From the NCBI GenBank assembly GCA_013813825.1, contig JACCRA010000125.1, positions 1 through 9,607 on the forward strand: DNA of 9,607 bases, in the 5' to 3' direction. A model generated the notes under the pieces. That model was not told the DNA's origin. It saw only the letters and a list, made by a program, of their open reading frames with translations, and did not search any database. This DNA comes from Pyrinomonadaceae bacterium (GTDB lineage Bacteria > Acidobacteriota > Blastocatellia > Pyrinomonadales > Pyrinomonadaceae). The translations under genes and the position numbers were made by a program. Below, piece by piece: positions 1 to 6,952 of this stretch (position 1 is the first letter of the stretch; every line of letters starts with the position of its first letter).

Positions 1-151
1 CGCCAGCCTGCTCTACGGCGTCAGCGCGACCGATCCGCTGGTATATGCGGGCGTCGCCATGCTGCTCACGATGATTGCGTTGCTCGCGTGCTATATCCCG
101 GCGCGGCGCGCGACGAAAGTCGATCCGATGATCGCGCTCAGGTACGAATGA
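1..151 (+). CDS. ADOP-family ABC permease, C-terminal end only (runs off left edge)
   Basis: Reading from base 2 gives 49 codons and a TGA stop at 149-151. The peptide runs from [13 protein letters not shown] through a hydrophobic segment (about 20 residues, the last membrane helix) to [17 protein letters not shown]. The same ending closes the two complete permeases downstream, which end in KVDPMFALRYE and KVDPMEALRYE, so this is the C-terminus of the second FtsX domain (PF02687) of a third family member. The rest of the gene lies outside the window. It is on the same strand as the next two permeases and probably belongs to the same paralogous array. Its last 60 nt closely resemble the remnant at 6013-6138, making it the nearest paralog of that remnant seen here. 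Confidence 0.9.
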   Translation, partial: ASLLYGVSATDPLVYAGVAMLLTMIALLACYIPARRATKVDPMIALRYE

Positions 152-156
152 GAAGA

Positions 157-243
157 GCAGTGACAGGTGGCAAGTGACGAGTGACAAGCAAGAGCATTGA
201 TTGTCTTTTAACTTGTCACTCGTCACTTGTCACTCGTCACTGC
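157..243. repeat. Heptad-repeat inverted repeat (32-bp arms, 23-nt loop) between permease genes
   Basis: The left arm (157-188) and right arm (212-243) are complementary along 32 positions, with one mismatch (A165/C235) and two G-T wobbles (166/234, 170/230). The inner 18 bp (171-188 with 212-229) are perfect. Both arms are made of 7-nt units: GTGACAG, GTGGCAA, GTGACGA, GTGACAA from 160 to 187, and ACTTGTC/ACTCGTC alternating twice from 211 to 238. The structure fills almost all of the gap between the previous permease stop (151) and the next start (263). No T-run follows the right arm, so it is not a standard intrinsic terminator, though it could stabilise a 3' end or reduce readthrough. No target-site duplication is visible at its edges. 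Confidence 0.85.
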
Positions 244-250
244 TTTAAGT

Positions 251-256
251 GAGGTG
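251..256 (+). promoter_or_regulatory. Ribosome-binding site deciding the start of the first complete permease
   Basis: GAGGTG lies 6 nt before the ATG at 263. An in-frame TTG at 227 would add 12 residues, but it lies inside the right arm of the repeat hairpin and has no Shine-Dalgarno sequence. The ATG also yields the MRTLLQDVRYG start typical of the family, so 263 is preferred. Confidence 0.75.
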
Positions 257-262
257 ATTCAA

Positions 263-2701
263 ATGAGAACCTTGTTGCAAGATGTGCGTTACGGCGTTCG
301 GATGCTGCTCAAGAGTCCGGGCTTCACCATCATTGCGGTCGTCGCGCTCGCTTTAGGCATCGGCGCGAACACGGCCATTTTCAGTTTAGTGAGCGCCGTG
401 TTGGTGCGCCCGCTGAATTATCACGAGCCTGACCGTCTGATGATGGTCTGGGAGACCGACTCGCCCGGCAGTCCTGCGGGCGACACGATAGCGCCCGCCA
501 ATTACGCCGACTGGAAAGCGCAGAATCAAGTCTTCGCGGACATGGCGGCAATCGAATGGCGGAACTTCAACCTCACCGGCGACGGCGAGCCGGAAAGGAT
601 TGCCGCCTTCGGCGTGTCGGCGAATTTCTTCCCGCTGCTCGGCGCGAACCCGGCGCTGGGGCGCACCTTTCAGACGGAAGAGGATCGGCTCGGCGCGAAC
701 AAAGTTGCCGTCATCAGTCATGGCCTCTGGCAGAGCCGGTATGGCGGCGAAGATAGTATCGTCGGCAGAAGTATTCTGCTTAACGGTGAGCCATACACGG
801 TCGTCGGCGTGATGCCGAGGGACTTTCAGTTTCAAGTGGCGAGCATCAATTTGTGGGTACCGATTGCGCTCACCCCCGATCAACTCGCCGACCGCGACAT
901 CCACAACCTCAATGCCGTCGCGCGCCTCAAGCCGGGCGTCACGGTAGCGCAGGCTAACGCCGACATTCAGGCGATCACGCACCGGATCGCCGCGGCGTAC
1001 CCCGATCAAGCGGAAGGCTTGAGCGCCTCAGTCATTCCGCTGCACGAGCAGTTGGCGGGCAACGTGCGCCGACCGCTGTTGATACTGCTCGTCGCGGTCG
1101 GGTTCGTCCTATTGATCGCGTGCGCGAATGTGGCGGGGATGTTGCTGGCGCGTGCCACGGCGCGGCGGCGTGAAATCGCCGTGCGCGCCGCGTTGGGCGC
1201 GAGCCGCCGGCGCATCGTGCGGCAACTGCTGACGGAGAGCGTGCTGCTCGGCAGCTTAGGCGGGGGACTAGGGTTGCTGTTGTCCTTGTGGGCATTCGCT
1301 TTTCTACAACAACTAATTCCGGCAGAGATGAGCGCGTCGGCCACGTTGCAGTTGGACGCGCGAATGCTCGGCTTTACGCTGGTCATCTCGCTGCTGGCCG
1401 CCGTGATTTTTGGCTTGGCTCCGGCGCTTCAGGCATCGAGACCCGACCTGAGCTTGGCGCTCAAGCAAGGCGGCGGGCGCACCGGCTCCGGCATCGGTCA
1501 GCGGTGGCTCCGCAGTGGGTTCGTCGTGGCACAGGTCGCGCTGTCACTCGTGCTGCTCGTCGGCGCGGGTCTGTTAGTGCAGACGTTGTCTAAGCTGCGC
1601 GGCCAATACGCAGACCTGCGCCCCGAAAGCGTGTTGACCGTGCGGACGCAGCTAGCCGGCGCAAAATATCGCGAACACGAGCAGCGCGTGGCTTTCTACG
1701 ACGGAGTGTTGGCGCGTGCCGAGCATCTGCCCGGAGTAGTCGCCGCAGGTTATACGACCGCCGTGCCGCTGACCGGGATGATCGCGAACGGTCTCACGCT
1801 CGAAGGGCGGCAGGCCGAGCCGAACGTCAACTGGAACGCGATTCACCGCCAAGTCAGTCCCGGCTATTTTCAAGCGATGGGCGTCGCGCTCAGGCAAGGG
1901 CGAGGCTTCAACGCCGGGGACGACGCGCGAGCGATGCCGGTCGCCGCCATCAACGAAACGATGGCGCGACAGTTCTGGCCGGGTGAGAGTCCCATCGGCA
2001 AGCGATTCAAGGCCGGCGCGCCGGACCAGCCGGAGCCGTGGCTGACGATTGTCGGCATCGTTGCCGATGTCCGGCAGATAGGCGCGGATGCGCCGGTCAA
2101 AGCCGAGATGTACGTGCCGTATTGGCAATTCTCACGTGAATCGCGTTTGTATCCCCTTTTTGCCCCACGCGATCTGGTCATCCGCACGTCGGCCTCGCCG
2201 ACAAGCCTCGTGCCTGCCGTGCGGGAGGCGGTGCGCGAAGTTGATCCTTACCAACCCCTTGCTAGTATCCGCACCATGGATGAAGTGCTGGATAGGGTGA
2301 CGGCGCAGCGCCGGATAGGGATGATTCTACTGACGGCGTTTGCCGCGTTGGCGCTGCTCTTGGCGGCCCTGGGGATTTACGGAGTGTTGTCATTCTTCGT
2401 CGTGCAGCACACGCGGGAGATCGGCATCCGCATGGCCCTCGGCGCGCAGCGGGGCAACGTGCTGCGGCTTGTCGTCGGGCAGGGAATGCTGCTCACCCTC
2501 GTCGGGATTGCCGTCGGCCTCGCCGGGGCGTATGCGTTGACGCGGGTGATGGCGAGCCTCCTCTACGGTGTGAGCGCGACTGACCCGTTAACATTCATCG
2601 GCGTCCCCGTGCTGCTCGCCGGAGTTGCGCTCGTCGCTTGTTACTTGCCGGCACGGCGTGCGACGAAGGTCGATCCGATGTTTGCGCTAAGATACGAATA
2701 A
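263..2701 (+). CDS. ADOP-family duplicated ABC transporter permease (MacB/FtsX type)
   Basis: A protein of 812 residues in the inner membrane. Two copies of the MacB architecture follow each other: helix 1 at about 21-46, a periplasmic MacB_PCD-like domain at about 47-268, and a first FtsX domain at 270-402 containing REIAVRAALGASRRRIVRQLL. A second set has a helix at about 418-441, a periplasmic domain at 442-680 and a second FtsX domain at 684-812 containing REIGIRMALGAQRGNVLRLVV. Eight membrane helices are expected. The conserved cytoplasmic segments after the first helix of each FtsX domain are where such permeases contact their ATPase. Length (about 800 aa) and the MRTLLQDVRYGVRMLLKSPGF start fit the acidobacterial duplicated orphan permease family. 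MacB-like proteins export peptides, antibiotics or lipoproteins, but the substrate here is unknown. No ATPase domain is fused. The next permease starts 26 nt downstream, so co-transcription is likely. Confidence 0.93.
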   Translation: MRTLLQDVRYGVRMLLKSPGFTIIAVVALALGIGANTAIFSLVSAVLVRPLNYHEPDRLMMVWETDSPGSPAGDTIAPANYADWKAQNQVFADMAAIEWRNFNLTGDGEPERIAAFGVSANFFPLLGANPALGRTFQTEEDRLGANKVAVISHGLWQSRYGGEDSIVGRSILLNGEPYTVVGVMPRDFQFQVASINLWVPIALTPDQLADRDIHNLNAVARLKPGVTVAQANADIQAITHRIAAAYPDQAEGLSASVIPLHEQLAGNVRRPLLILLVAVGFVLLIACANVAGMLLARATARRREIAVRAALGASRRRIVRQLLTESVLLGSLGGGLGLLLSLWAFAFLQQLIPAEMSASATLQLDARMLGFTLVISLLAAVIFGLAPALQASRPDLSLALKQGGGRTGSGIGQRWLRSGFVVAQVALSLVLLVGAGLLVQTLSKLRGQYADLRPESVLTVRTQLAGAKYREHEQRVAFYDGVLARAEHLPGVVAAGYTTAVPLTGMIANGLTLEGRQAEPNVNWNAIHRQVSPGYFQAMGVALRQGRGFNAGDDARAMPVAAINETMARQFWPGESPIGKRFKAGAPDQPEPWLTIVGIVADVRQIGADAPVKAEMYVPYWQFSRESRLYPLFAPRDLVIRTSASPTSLVPAVREAVREVDPYQPLASIRTMDEVLDRVTAQRRIGMILLTAFAALALLLAALGIYGVLSFFVVQHTREIGIRMALGAQRGNVLRLVVGQGMLLTLVGIAVGLAGAYALTRVMASLLYGVSATDPLTFIGVPVLLAGVALVACYLPARRATKVDPMFALRYE

Positions 2702-2715
2702 TCGAGCATGATTGA

Positions 2716-2720
2716 AGAGG
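2716..2720 (+). promoter_or_regulatory. Ribosome-binding site of the second complete permease
   Basis: AGAGG lies 7 nt before the ATG at 2728, inside the 26-nt gap between the two permease genes. It supports that ATG, whose product begins MRNLWQDLRYGIRTLWKRPGF, the usual family start. A longer reading in the other frame from 2712 is a shadow. Confidence 0.65.
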
Positions 2721-2727
2721 TCAGGAT

Positions 2728-5175
2728 ATGAGAAATTTGTGGCAAGACTTGCGCTACGGCATTCGCACGTTGTGGAAGCGTCCCGGCTTTACACTCGTTG
2801 CGGTGCTGGCGCTGGCTTTAGGCATCGCCGCGAACACGACAATCTTCGGGGCGATCAACGCGCTGTTGCTCAAGCCGTTCGCGTTCCGCGAGATGGATCG
2901 CATCGTCTCCGTCTTCGAGACCGTGCCGCAGATCGGCGTCGAACGCGGCTCGGTCGCGCCGGCCAACTTCCGTGACATCAGGAGTCAGAGCACCTCGTTT
3001 GAGACGCTCGCCGCCAGCACCGGATGGTCGGCGAATCTTACTGAGGATGACCGGCCCGAACGGATCACGGGCGCGGCGGTGACATCGGGCTTCTTCGAGT
3101 TATTCGGCGTCAGCTTGAAGCTCGGAAGCGGGTTCGCGGCGGAGGAGGAACAGCCGGGGCGCGCCGCGGTCGTTGTCATCGGCGAAGACTTATGGCGGCG
3201 TCGCTTCAACGCGGACCCGAACGTGGTCGGGCGCAATGTCCGCATTAACGAAACCAACTTTACGGTCGTCGGCGTCGCACCGAAGGAGTTGGCGTACCCG
3301 CGCGGCGGCGTCGAGATGTGGCGGCCTTTCGTCTTCGACGAAGAGGATGTGCGAGACCGCGAGTCGCATTACCTGCGCGTCAGTGGAAGGCTGAAGCCGG
3401 GCGTCAGCGCGGAAGGGGCGGCCGGTGAAATGGAGACGTTGGCGCGCACGCTCGCCGGGCAGTTTCCAGAGACGAACGAGGGGCGGGGCTTGCGCGTAAC
3501 GGGATTCCTTGAAACCGAGACGGGAGGGCCGCGCCCGTATTTACTGATTGCGCTCGGCGCGGTCGTCTTCGTGTTACTGATCTCGTGTGCCAACGTGGCG
3601 AATCTGCTGTTGTTGCGCGCCACGGAGCGCAGCCACGAGATCGCTGTGCGGACAGCGCTTGGAGCGAGCCGGCTGCGGATCGTGAGACAATTGTTGACTG
3701 AAAGCGTGCTGCTGGCGCTGGCCGGCGGCTTGACGGGGCTGATCTTAAGCGTCTGGTTTATCGACGCGCTTGCCGCGGGGATGCCGGCGGACTTCGCGCG
3801 GCTCGTCAGCGGATGGTCGAATCTCGGCGTCGATTGGAACGTGTTCGGCTTTACCCTCCTGCTGTCGCTCGCGACCGGTGTCATCTTTGGATTGTTCCCC
3901 GCGTGGCAGGCCTCGAAGACGGATTTGAACGAGGCGTTAAAGGAAGGCGGGCGCGGCGTCGGAGCCGGAAAGCAGGGACGGGCACGCAACCGGACGCGCA
4001 ATCTGCTCGTCGTTACGGAAGTTGCCTTGTCGCTGGTGCTGCTTGCGGGCGCGGGGTTGATGGTGCGGAGCTTCGTCAAGCTGATGAACGTCGAGCCGGG
4101 TTTCAAGACGGAGAACGCTTTGACGTTCGGCGTCGCGCTGCCGCGCACGAAGTACAAGGAAGCGCAACAGCGTGTCGGCTTCCAGCGACAATTGATCGAG
4201 CGCCTTGCCATGCTGCCCGGCGTTTCCGGCGTCGGGGCGGTCAATAATCTTCCGCTCGGCTTCGACGGCTCGGATACTTTCTTCTGGCGCGACGGGCAGC
4301 CTGCGCCCCAGCGGGGTCAAGCGCCGCTCGCCAACGTGCAAGTAATTAGCGACGGCTATTTTGGTGCGATGGGGATTCCGCTGCACGCAGGACGCGCTTT
4401 CGATACGCGCGACACAGAGAAAGGAACGCCCGTCTTGATCATCAATCGCGCGCTCGCGGAAAAGTATTTCAAGGGTGAAGAACCGCTCGGCCGCAGCCTG
4501 CGGCTGGGCAGCGGCGACAAGCCGTACCAGATTGTCGGCATCGTCGGCGACGTGCGTCATGAGCCATTCAGCGACAACCTGAGCTTGGAGCCGGAGTTGG
4601 CCGTCTATCAGCCGCACGCGCAGAACGCTTGGAGCCAGATGATGTTCGTCGTGCGCGCGGATGGGACCGCCGCCGCCGCAGTAACTCCCGCCGTGCGACG
4701 CGAGTTGCAAGCGCTGGACAAGGACCAACCGATCTTTAATGTTCTGACGATGGACCAAGTGTTCGTCATCTCGATGGCCCCGCAACGCCTCTCTTCGTTT
4801 ATGTTCGGCGGGTTCGCTTTAATCGCGCTCTTGATCGCGGCCGTCGGCATCTACGCCGTCGTCGCCTACACGGTCGCGCAACGGACTCACGAGATCGGCA
4901 TCCGCATGGCCCTCGGCGCGCAACGCGGCGACATCATGAGCCTCGTCGTCGGGCAGGGCATGAAGCTGATTGCCTTCGGCATCGGCGCGGGACTACTCGC
5001 GTCCCTGGCCGTCACACGATTGATGGCAAGCATCCTCTATGGCGTCAGCTCGACCGACTTCGTGACCTTCGCAGCCATCTCGGTGTTACTGGCGGGGGTG
5101 GCGGCGGTGGCCTGCTACGTGCCCGCCCGCCGGGCCGCCAAAGTCGATCCGATGGAGGCACTGAGATATGAATGA
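2728..5175 (+). CDS. ADOP-family duplicated ABC transporter permease, second complete copy
   Basis: A protein of 815 residues with the same double layout as its upstream neighbour. It has helix 1 at about 21-49, a periplasmic domain at about 50-268, a first FtsX domain at 270-405 (HEIAVRTALGASRLRIVRQLL at 303-323), a helix at about 426-447, a second periplasmic domain at 448-685, and a second FtsX domain at 689-815 (HEIGIRMALGAQRG at 721-734). It ends KVDPMEALRYE. The FtsX segments are much more like the neighbour than the periplasmic domains are, which fits paralogs sharing a transport mechanism while diverging in what they bind. It has no ATP-binding domain of its own. An ATPase gene follows on the same strand after 170 nt and is the closest candidate partner. 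Substrate unknown. Confidence 0.93.
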   Translation: MRNLWQDLRYGIRTLWKRPGFTLVAVLALALGIAANTTIFGAINALLLKPFAFREMDRIVSVFETVPQIGVERGSVAPANFRDIRSQSTSFETLAASTGWSANLTEDDRPERITGAAVTSGFFELFGVSLKLGSGFAAEEEQPGRAAVVVIGEDLWRRRFNADPNVVGRNVRINETNFTVVGVAPKELAYPRGGVEMWRPFVFDEEDVRDRESHYLRVSGRLKPGVSAEGAAGEMETLARTLAGQFPETNEGRGLRVTGFLETETGGPRPYLLIALGAVVFVLLISCANVANLLLLRATERSHEIAVRTALGASRLRIVRQLLTESVLLALAGGLTGLILSVWFIDALAAGMPADFARLVSGWSNLGVDWNVFGFTLLLSLATGVIFGLFPAWQASKTDLNEALKEGGRGVGAGKQGRARNRTRNLLVVTEVALSLVLLAGAGLMVRSFVKLMNVEPGFKTENALTFGVALPRTKYKEAQQRVGFQRQLIERLAMLPGVSGVGAVNNLPLGFDGSDTFFWRDGQPAPQRGQAPLANVQVISDGYFGAMGIPLHAGRAFDTRDTEKGTPVLIINRALAEKYFKGEEPLGRSLRLGSGDKPYQIVGIVGDVRHEPFSDNLSLEPELAVYQPHAQNAWSQMMFVVRADGTAAAAVTPAVRRELQALDKDQPIFNVLTMDQVFVISMAPQRLSSFMFGGFALIALLIAAVGIYAVVAYTVAQRTHEIGIRMALGAQRGDIMSLVVGQGMKLIAFGIGAGLLASLAVTRLMASILYGVSSTDFVTFAAISVLLAGVAAVACYVPARRAAKVDPMEALRYE

Positions 5176-5181
5176 AAGAGC

Positions 5182-5209
5182 AAGGATGAAGGCGGAAGGA
5201 TGAAGGCAG
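5182..5209 (+). repeat. Short tandem heptad repeats after the permease stop
   Basis: Four 7-nt units follow one another: AAGGATG, AAGGCGG, AAGGATG, AAGGCAG. Equivalently, a 14-nt unit occurs twice with a single difference (G5194 versus A5208). They begin 6 nt after the stop codon of the permease. The unit sequence differs from the GTGACAA-type heptads at 157-243, but the 7-nt period and the position just behind a permease gene are the same. Confidence 0.75.
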
Positions 5210-5345
5210 AAATAATGAGATGAGATTTGATTGACGGACTGCCGCAATTGACAAGTAGCAAGTCCGCCACTCATCCGCCTCAATTGCATCTTGCCTCAGC
5301 GCGTTTGCTGCCCTGATTAGTTTTCAACTTGAGCGAGACTATCTG
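5210..5345. other. Spacer before the ATPase gene, no gene seen
   Basis: No coding sequence is supported here. A 6-bp inverted repeat (CGGACT at 5235-5240 with AGTCCG at 5261-5266) and two CAATTG hexamers (5245-5250 and 5281-5286) are present, but both are too short to interpret. A TTGACA at 5248-5253 has no acceptable -10 hexamer at 16-18 nt, so a promoter cannot be claimed. The spacer leaves open whether the ATPase is read from its own promoter or from the permease transcript. Confidence 0.5.
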
Positions 5346-6008
5346 ATGATTAAACTAAATAACCTCGAAAAATTTTACGAGTCCCCGGCGGGGCGGACTT
5401 ATGTGCTGCGTCGCATCGATATGGATGTGCGCGAGGGCGAGTTTGTTTCTATTATGGGGCCGTCCGGTTCCGGCAAGACGTCGCTTCTGAACATCCTCGG
5501 AATGCTCGATAGCGGGTGGAGCGGCGAGTATTACTTTTTGAGCCAGCCCGTCCACCAACTGGGCAAAAAGGAGCGTGCCGAGTTGCATAAGCGGAACATC
5601 GGTTTCGTCTTTCAGAGCTATCACTTGATCGACGGCTTGACGGTCAAAGAGAACATCGAGATACCGCTCTCTTATCGCGACGTAAAGCGTGCGCAGAGCG
5701 AGGCCATCGTGAGCGATATGCTTGATCGCTTCCAGATCGTCGGCAAGAAGGACCTCTATCCGAGCCAGCTCTCTGGCGGGCAGCAGCAACTCGTCGCCAT
5801 CGCGCGAGCCGTCGTCGCTAGCCCGAAACTCCTCCTCGCCGACGAACCGACCGGCAATCTGCATTCGTCGCAGGGTCAGGAAATCATGGAACTGTTCAAG
5901 CGACTGAACGAAGAAGGCACGACCATCATTCAGGTGACTCACTCCGATCAAAATGCCAAGTACGGCCAACGTGTGATCAGCCTCGCCGACGGTTGGATCG
6001 CGAATTAA
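5346..6008 (+). CDS. ABC transporter ATP-binding protein, MacB/LolD type
   Basis: A cytoplasmic ATPase of 220 residues, the usual size for stand-alone LolD/MacB-type nucleotide-binding subunits that pair with FtsX-domain permeases. Visible motifs are Walker A GPSGSGKT (38-45), Q-loop FVFQ (87-90), signature LSGGQ (142-146), Walker B LLLADE (162-167) and switch histidine H199. Family-typical segments include [11 protein letters not shown] (98-108) and ADEPTGNL (165-172). Two positions depart from the consensus I know for the family: QQQ is followed by L149 where arginine is usual (LSGGQQQR), and the D-loop reads NLHS (171-174) instead of NLDS. All catalytic residues needed for ATP hydrolysis are otherwise present. 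No strong Shine-Dalgarno sequence is seen before the ATG. The permeases upstream are the obvious partners, and a permease remnant abuts its 3' end. Confidence 0.93.
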   Translation: MIKLNNLEKFYESPAGRTYVLRRIDMDVREGEFVSIMGPSGSGKTSLLNILGMLDSGWSGEYYFLSQPVHQLGKKERAELHKRNIGFVFQSYHLIDGLTVKENIEIPLSYRDVKRAQSEAIVSDMLDRFQIVGKKDLYPSQLSGGQQQLVAIARAVVASPKLLLADEPTGNLHSSQGQEIMELFKRLNEEGTTIIQVTHSDQNAKYGQRVISLADGWIAN

Positions 6009-6012
6009 TAAA

Positions 6013-6138
6013 GCAACCGATCCGCTGACATTTGGCCTGAGCGCGCTGTTACTAACGCGGGGCGCCCTCGTGGCCTGTTGCATCCCAGCGCGGCGCGCGA
6101 CGAAAGTTGATCCCATAATTGCGCTCAGGTACGAGTGA
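6013..6138 (+). pseudogene. ADOP permease remnant, last 41 codons only
   Basis: Translation from 6013 gives [41 protein letters not shown] and a TGA stop. This aligns end to end with the closing segments of the three permeases in this window (for example [42 protein letters not shown] at 263-2701). Everything before this last helix is missing. There is no plausible start, and the sequence begins 4 nt after the ATPase stop in a different frame. Its final 60 nt, including the stop and three bases beyond, match 54 of 60 positions of the permease end at 95-154. An arginine inside the hydrophobic segment ([12 protein letters not shown]) suggests it no longer codes for a working helix. It most likely results from deletion of a permease that once followed the ATPase. 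Confidence 0.85.
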
Positions 6139-6154
6139 GAAAGGCTCGAGGTTT

Positions 6155-6263
6155 GAGGAGGCTTGAGATGACACTGCGGCAAAATGTGTATTTGACTCAC
6201 CTGACGTGTCGCTCTTACTGGATAGCTGTACTCCGAGTGAGTGGTTTGACGCATCGCCTCTAG
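6155..6263 (+). pseudogene. Possible truncated start of another ADOP permease
   Basis: GAGGAG (6155-6160) stands 7 nt before an ATG at 6168 that opens 31 codons starting MTLRQNVY. Family members begin M(R)TLLQDVRYG, so six of the first eight residues fit if one residue is gapped. After about 8 codons the likeness is lost, and the frame ends at TAG 6261-6263, overlapping the 3' end of the response regulator on the other strand. The distance from the preceding permease stop (29 nt) is close to the 26 nt that separates the two intact permeases, which supports reading it as the stub of the next array member. The match is short and could be chance. It is not expected to make a functional protein. 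Confidence 0.4.
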
Positions 6264-6952
6264 CCGGCAAATCTATATCCTAAACCGTGAACAGTGACGA
6301 TGAACTGCGGGTGGCGCTGATTCGCTTCGAGCTTCTGCCGAAGCCCCGCGATGTGAACATCCACGGTGCGCGTGGAGACCGAAATATCGTAGCCCCAGAC
6401 TTCATTCAGCAATTCGTCACGTGACAAAGCCGCCCCGCGATGCTCGATCATGTAGCGGAGAAGTTTGAACTCTTTGGCTGACAACTCGACGACTTCGAGT
6501 CCCCGGCACACCTCCGCGCGCCGGAAATCAACTCGAACGTCTCCGAACTGATACCCTCCCGGAGAAAGTTCGACGCTACTGCTGTGCGTCGTGCGCCGGA
6601 GTTGCGCTTCGACGCGCGCTAACAACTCCAACATCTCGAAAGGTTTGGTGACATAATCGTCCGCGCCGAGCTTCAAGCCGATCACCTTGTCGATGGTTTG
6701 ACCCCGCGCCGTCAGCATAATGATCGGTGTCGTCACTCCGCGCTGGCGCAGGTCGCGGCAGACGTCGAAACCGCCGCGACGCGGCAGCATGACGTCGAGG
6801 AGGATTAAATCGAAAAATCCACTGGTGGCTTGCGCCAGCCCCGTTTCTCCGTCATGAGCCGCCTCCACCGCGTAGTTTTCACTCGTCAGCCGGTCGGAGA
6901 GTGTCATCACTAAACCCGGTTCGTCTTCAATCAGGAGGATGCGCTGAGTCAT
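6260..6952 (-). CDS. OmpR/PhoB-family response regulator
   Basis: A protein of 230 residues with a receiver domain (about 1-118) and a winged-helix DNA-binding domain (about 134-229). In the receiver, the acidic pair E9/D10, phosphoacceptor D53 (LLDVMLP), T81 (LTA) and K103 (TKPF) are all present, so phosphorylation should be normal. The DNA-binding half shows LSAKEFKLLRYMIEHRG, ELLNEVWGYD and the recognition region TRTVDVHIAGLRQKLE (194-209), ending VHGLGYRF as in OmpR, PhoB and PhoP. Its ATG overlaps the kinase TGA by 4 nt (6949-6952), which usually means coupled translation and confirms the kinase as its partner. Proteins of this type bind hexamers repeated every 11 bp, and such a set is found upstream of the operon at 8845-8872. 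The genes it controls cannot be read from the window beyond likely autoregulation. Confidence 0.95.
   Translation of the reverse strand: MTQRILLIEDEPGLVMTLSDRLTSENYAVEAAHDGETGLAQATSGFFDLILLDVMLPRRGGFDVCRDLRQRGVTTPIIMLTARGQTIDKVIGLKLGADDYVTKPFEMLELLARVEAQLRRTTHSSSVELSPGGYQFGDVRVDFRRAEVCRGLEVVELSAKEFKLLRYMIEHRGAALSRDELLNEVWGYDISVSTRTVDVHIAGLRQKLEANQRHPQFIVTVHGLGYRFAG

Noticed and set aside
157..243. CRISPR array or intrinsic terminator
   Set aside because: The units are 7 nt without spacers, so it is not CRISPR. No T-run follows the stem, so it is not a standard terminator.
227..262. TTG start 12 codons upstream of the first complete permease
   Set aside because: It lies within the heptad hairpin, has no ribosome-binding site, and the ATG at 263 has both a good site and the family-typical N-terminus.
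3369..4785. Two long - strand open frames (291 and 282 codons) opposite the second permease
   Set aside because: They overlap each other and an unmistakable permease, and their composition (Arg/Ser/Pro or His/Arg-rich) is typical of shadow frames.
5355..6254. 299-codon open frame on the - strand opposite the ATPase
   Set aside because: It mirrors a clear ATPase gene and the permease remnant, has no recognisable motif, and long antisense frames are common in GC-rich coding DNA.
6139..6259. Bidirectional terminator between the converging ATPase and regulator genes
   Set aside because: Only a 6-bp complementary pair (6195-6200 with 6237-6242) with a long loop was found, and no T-run.
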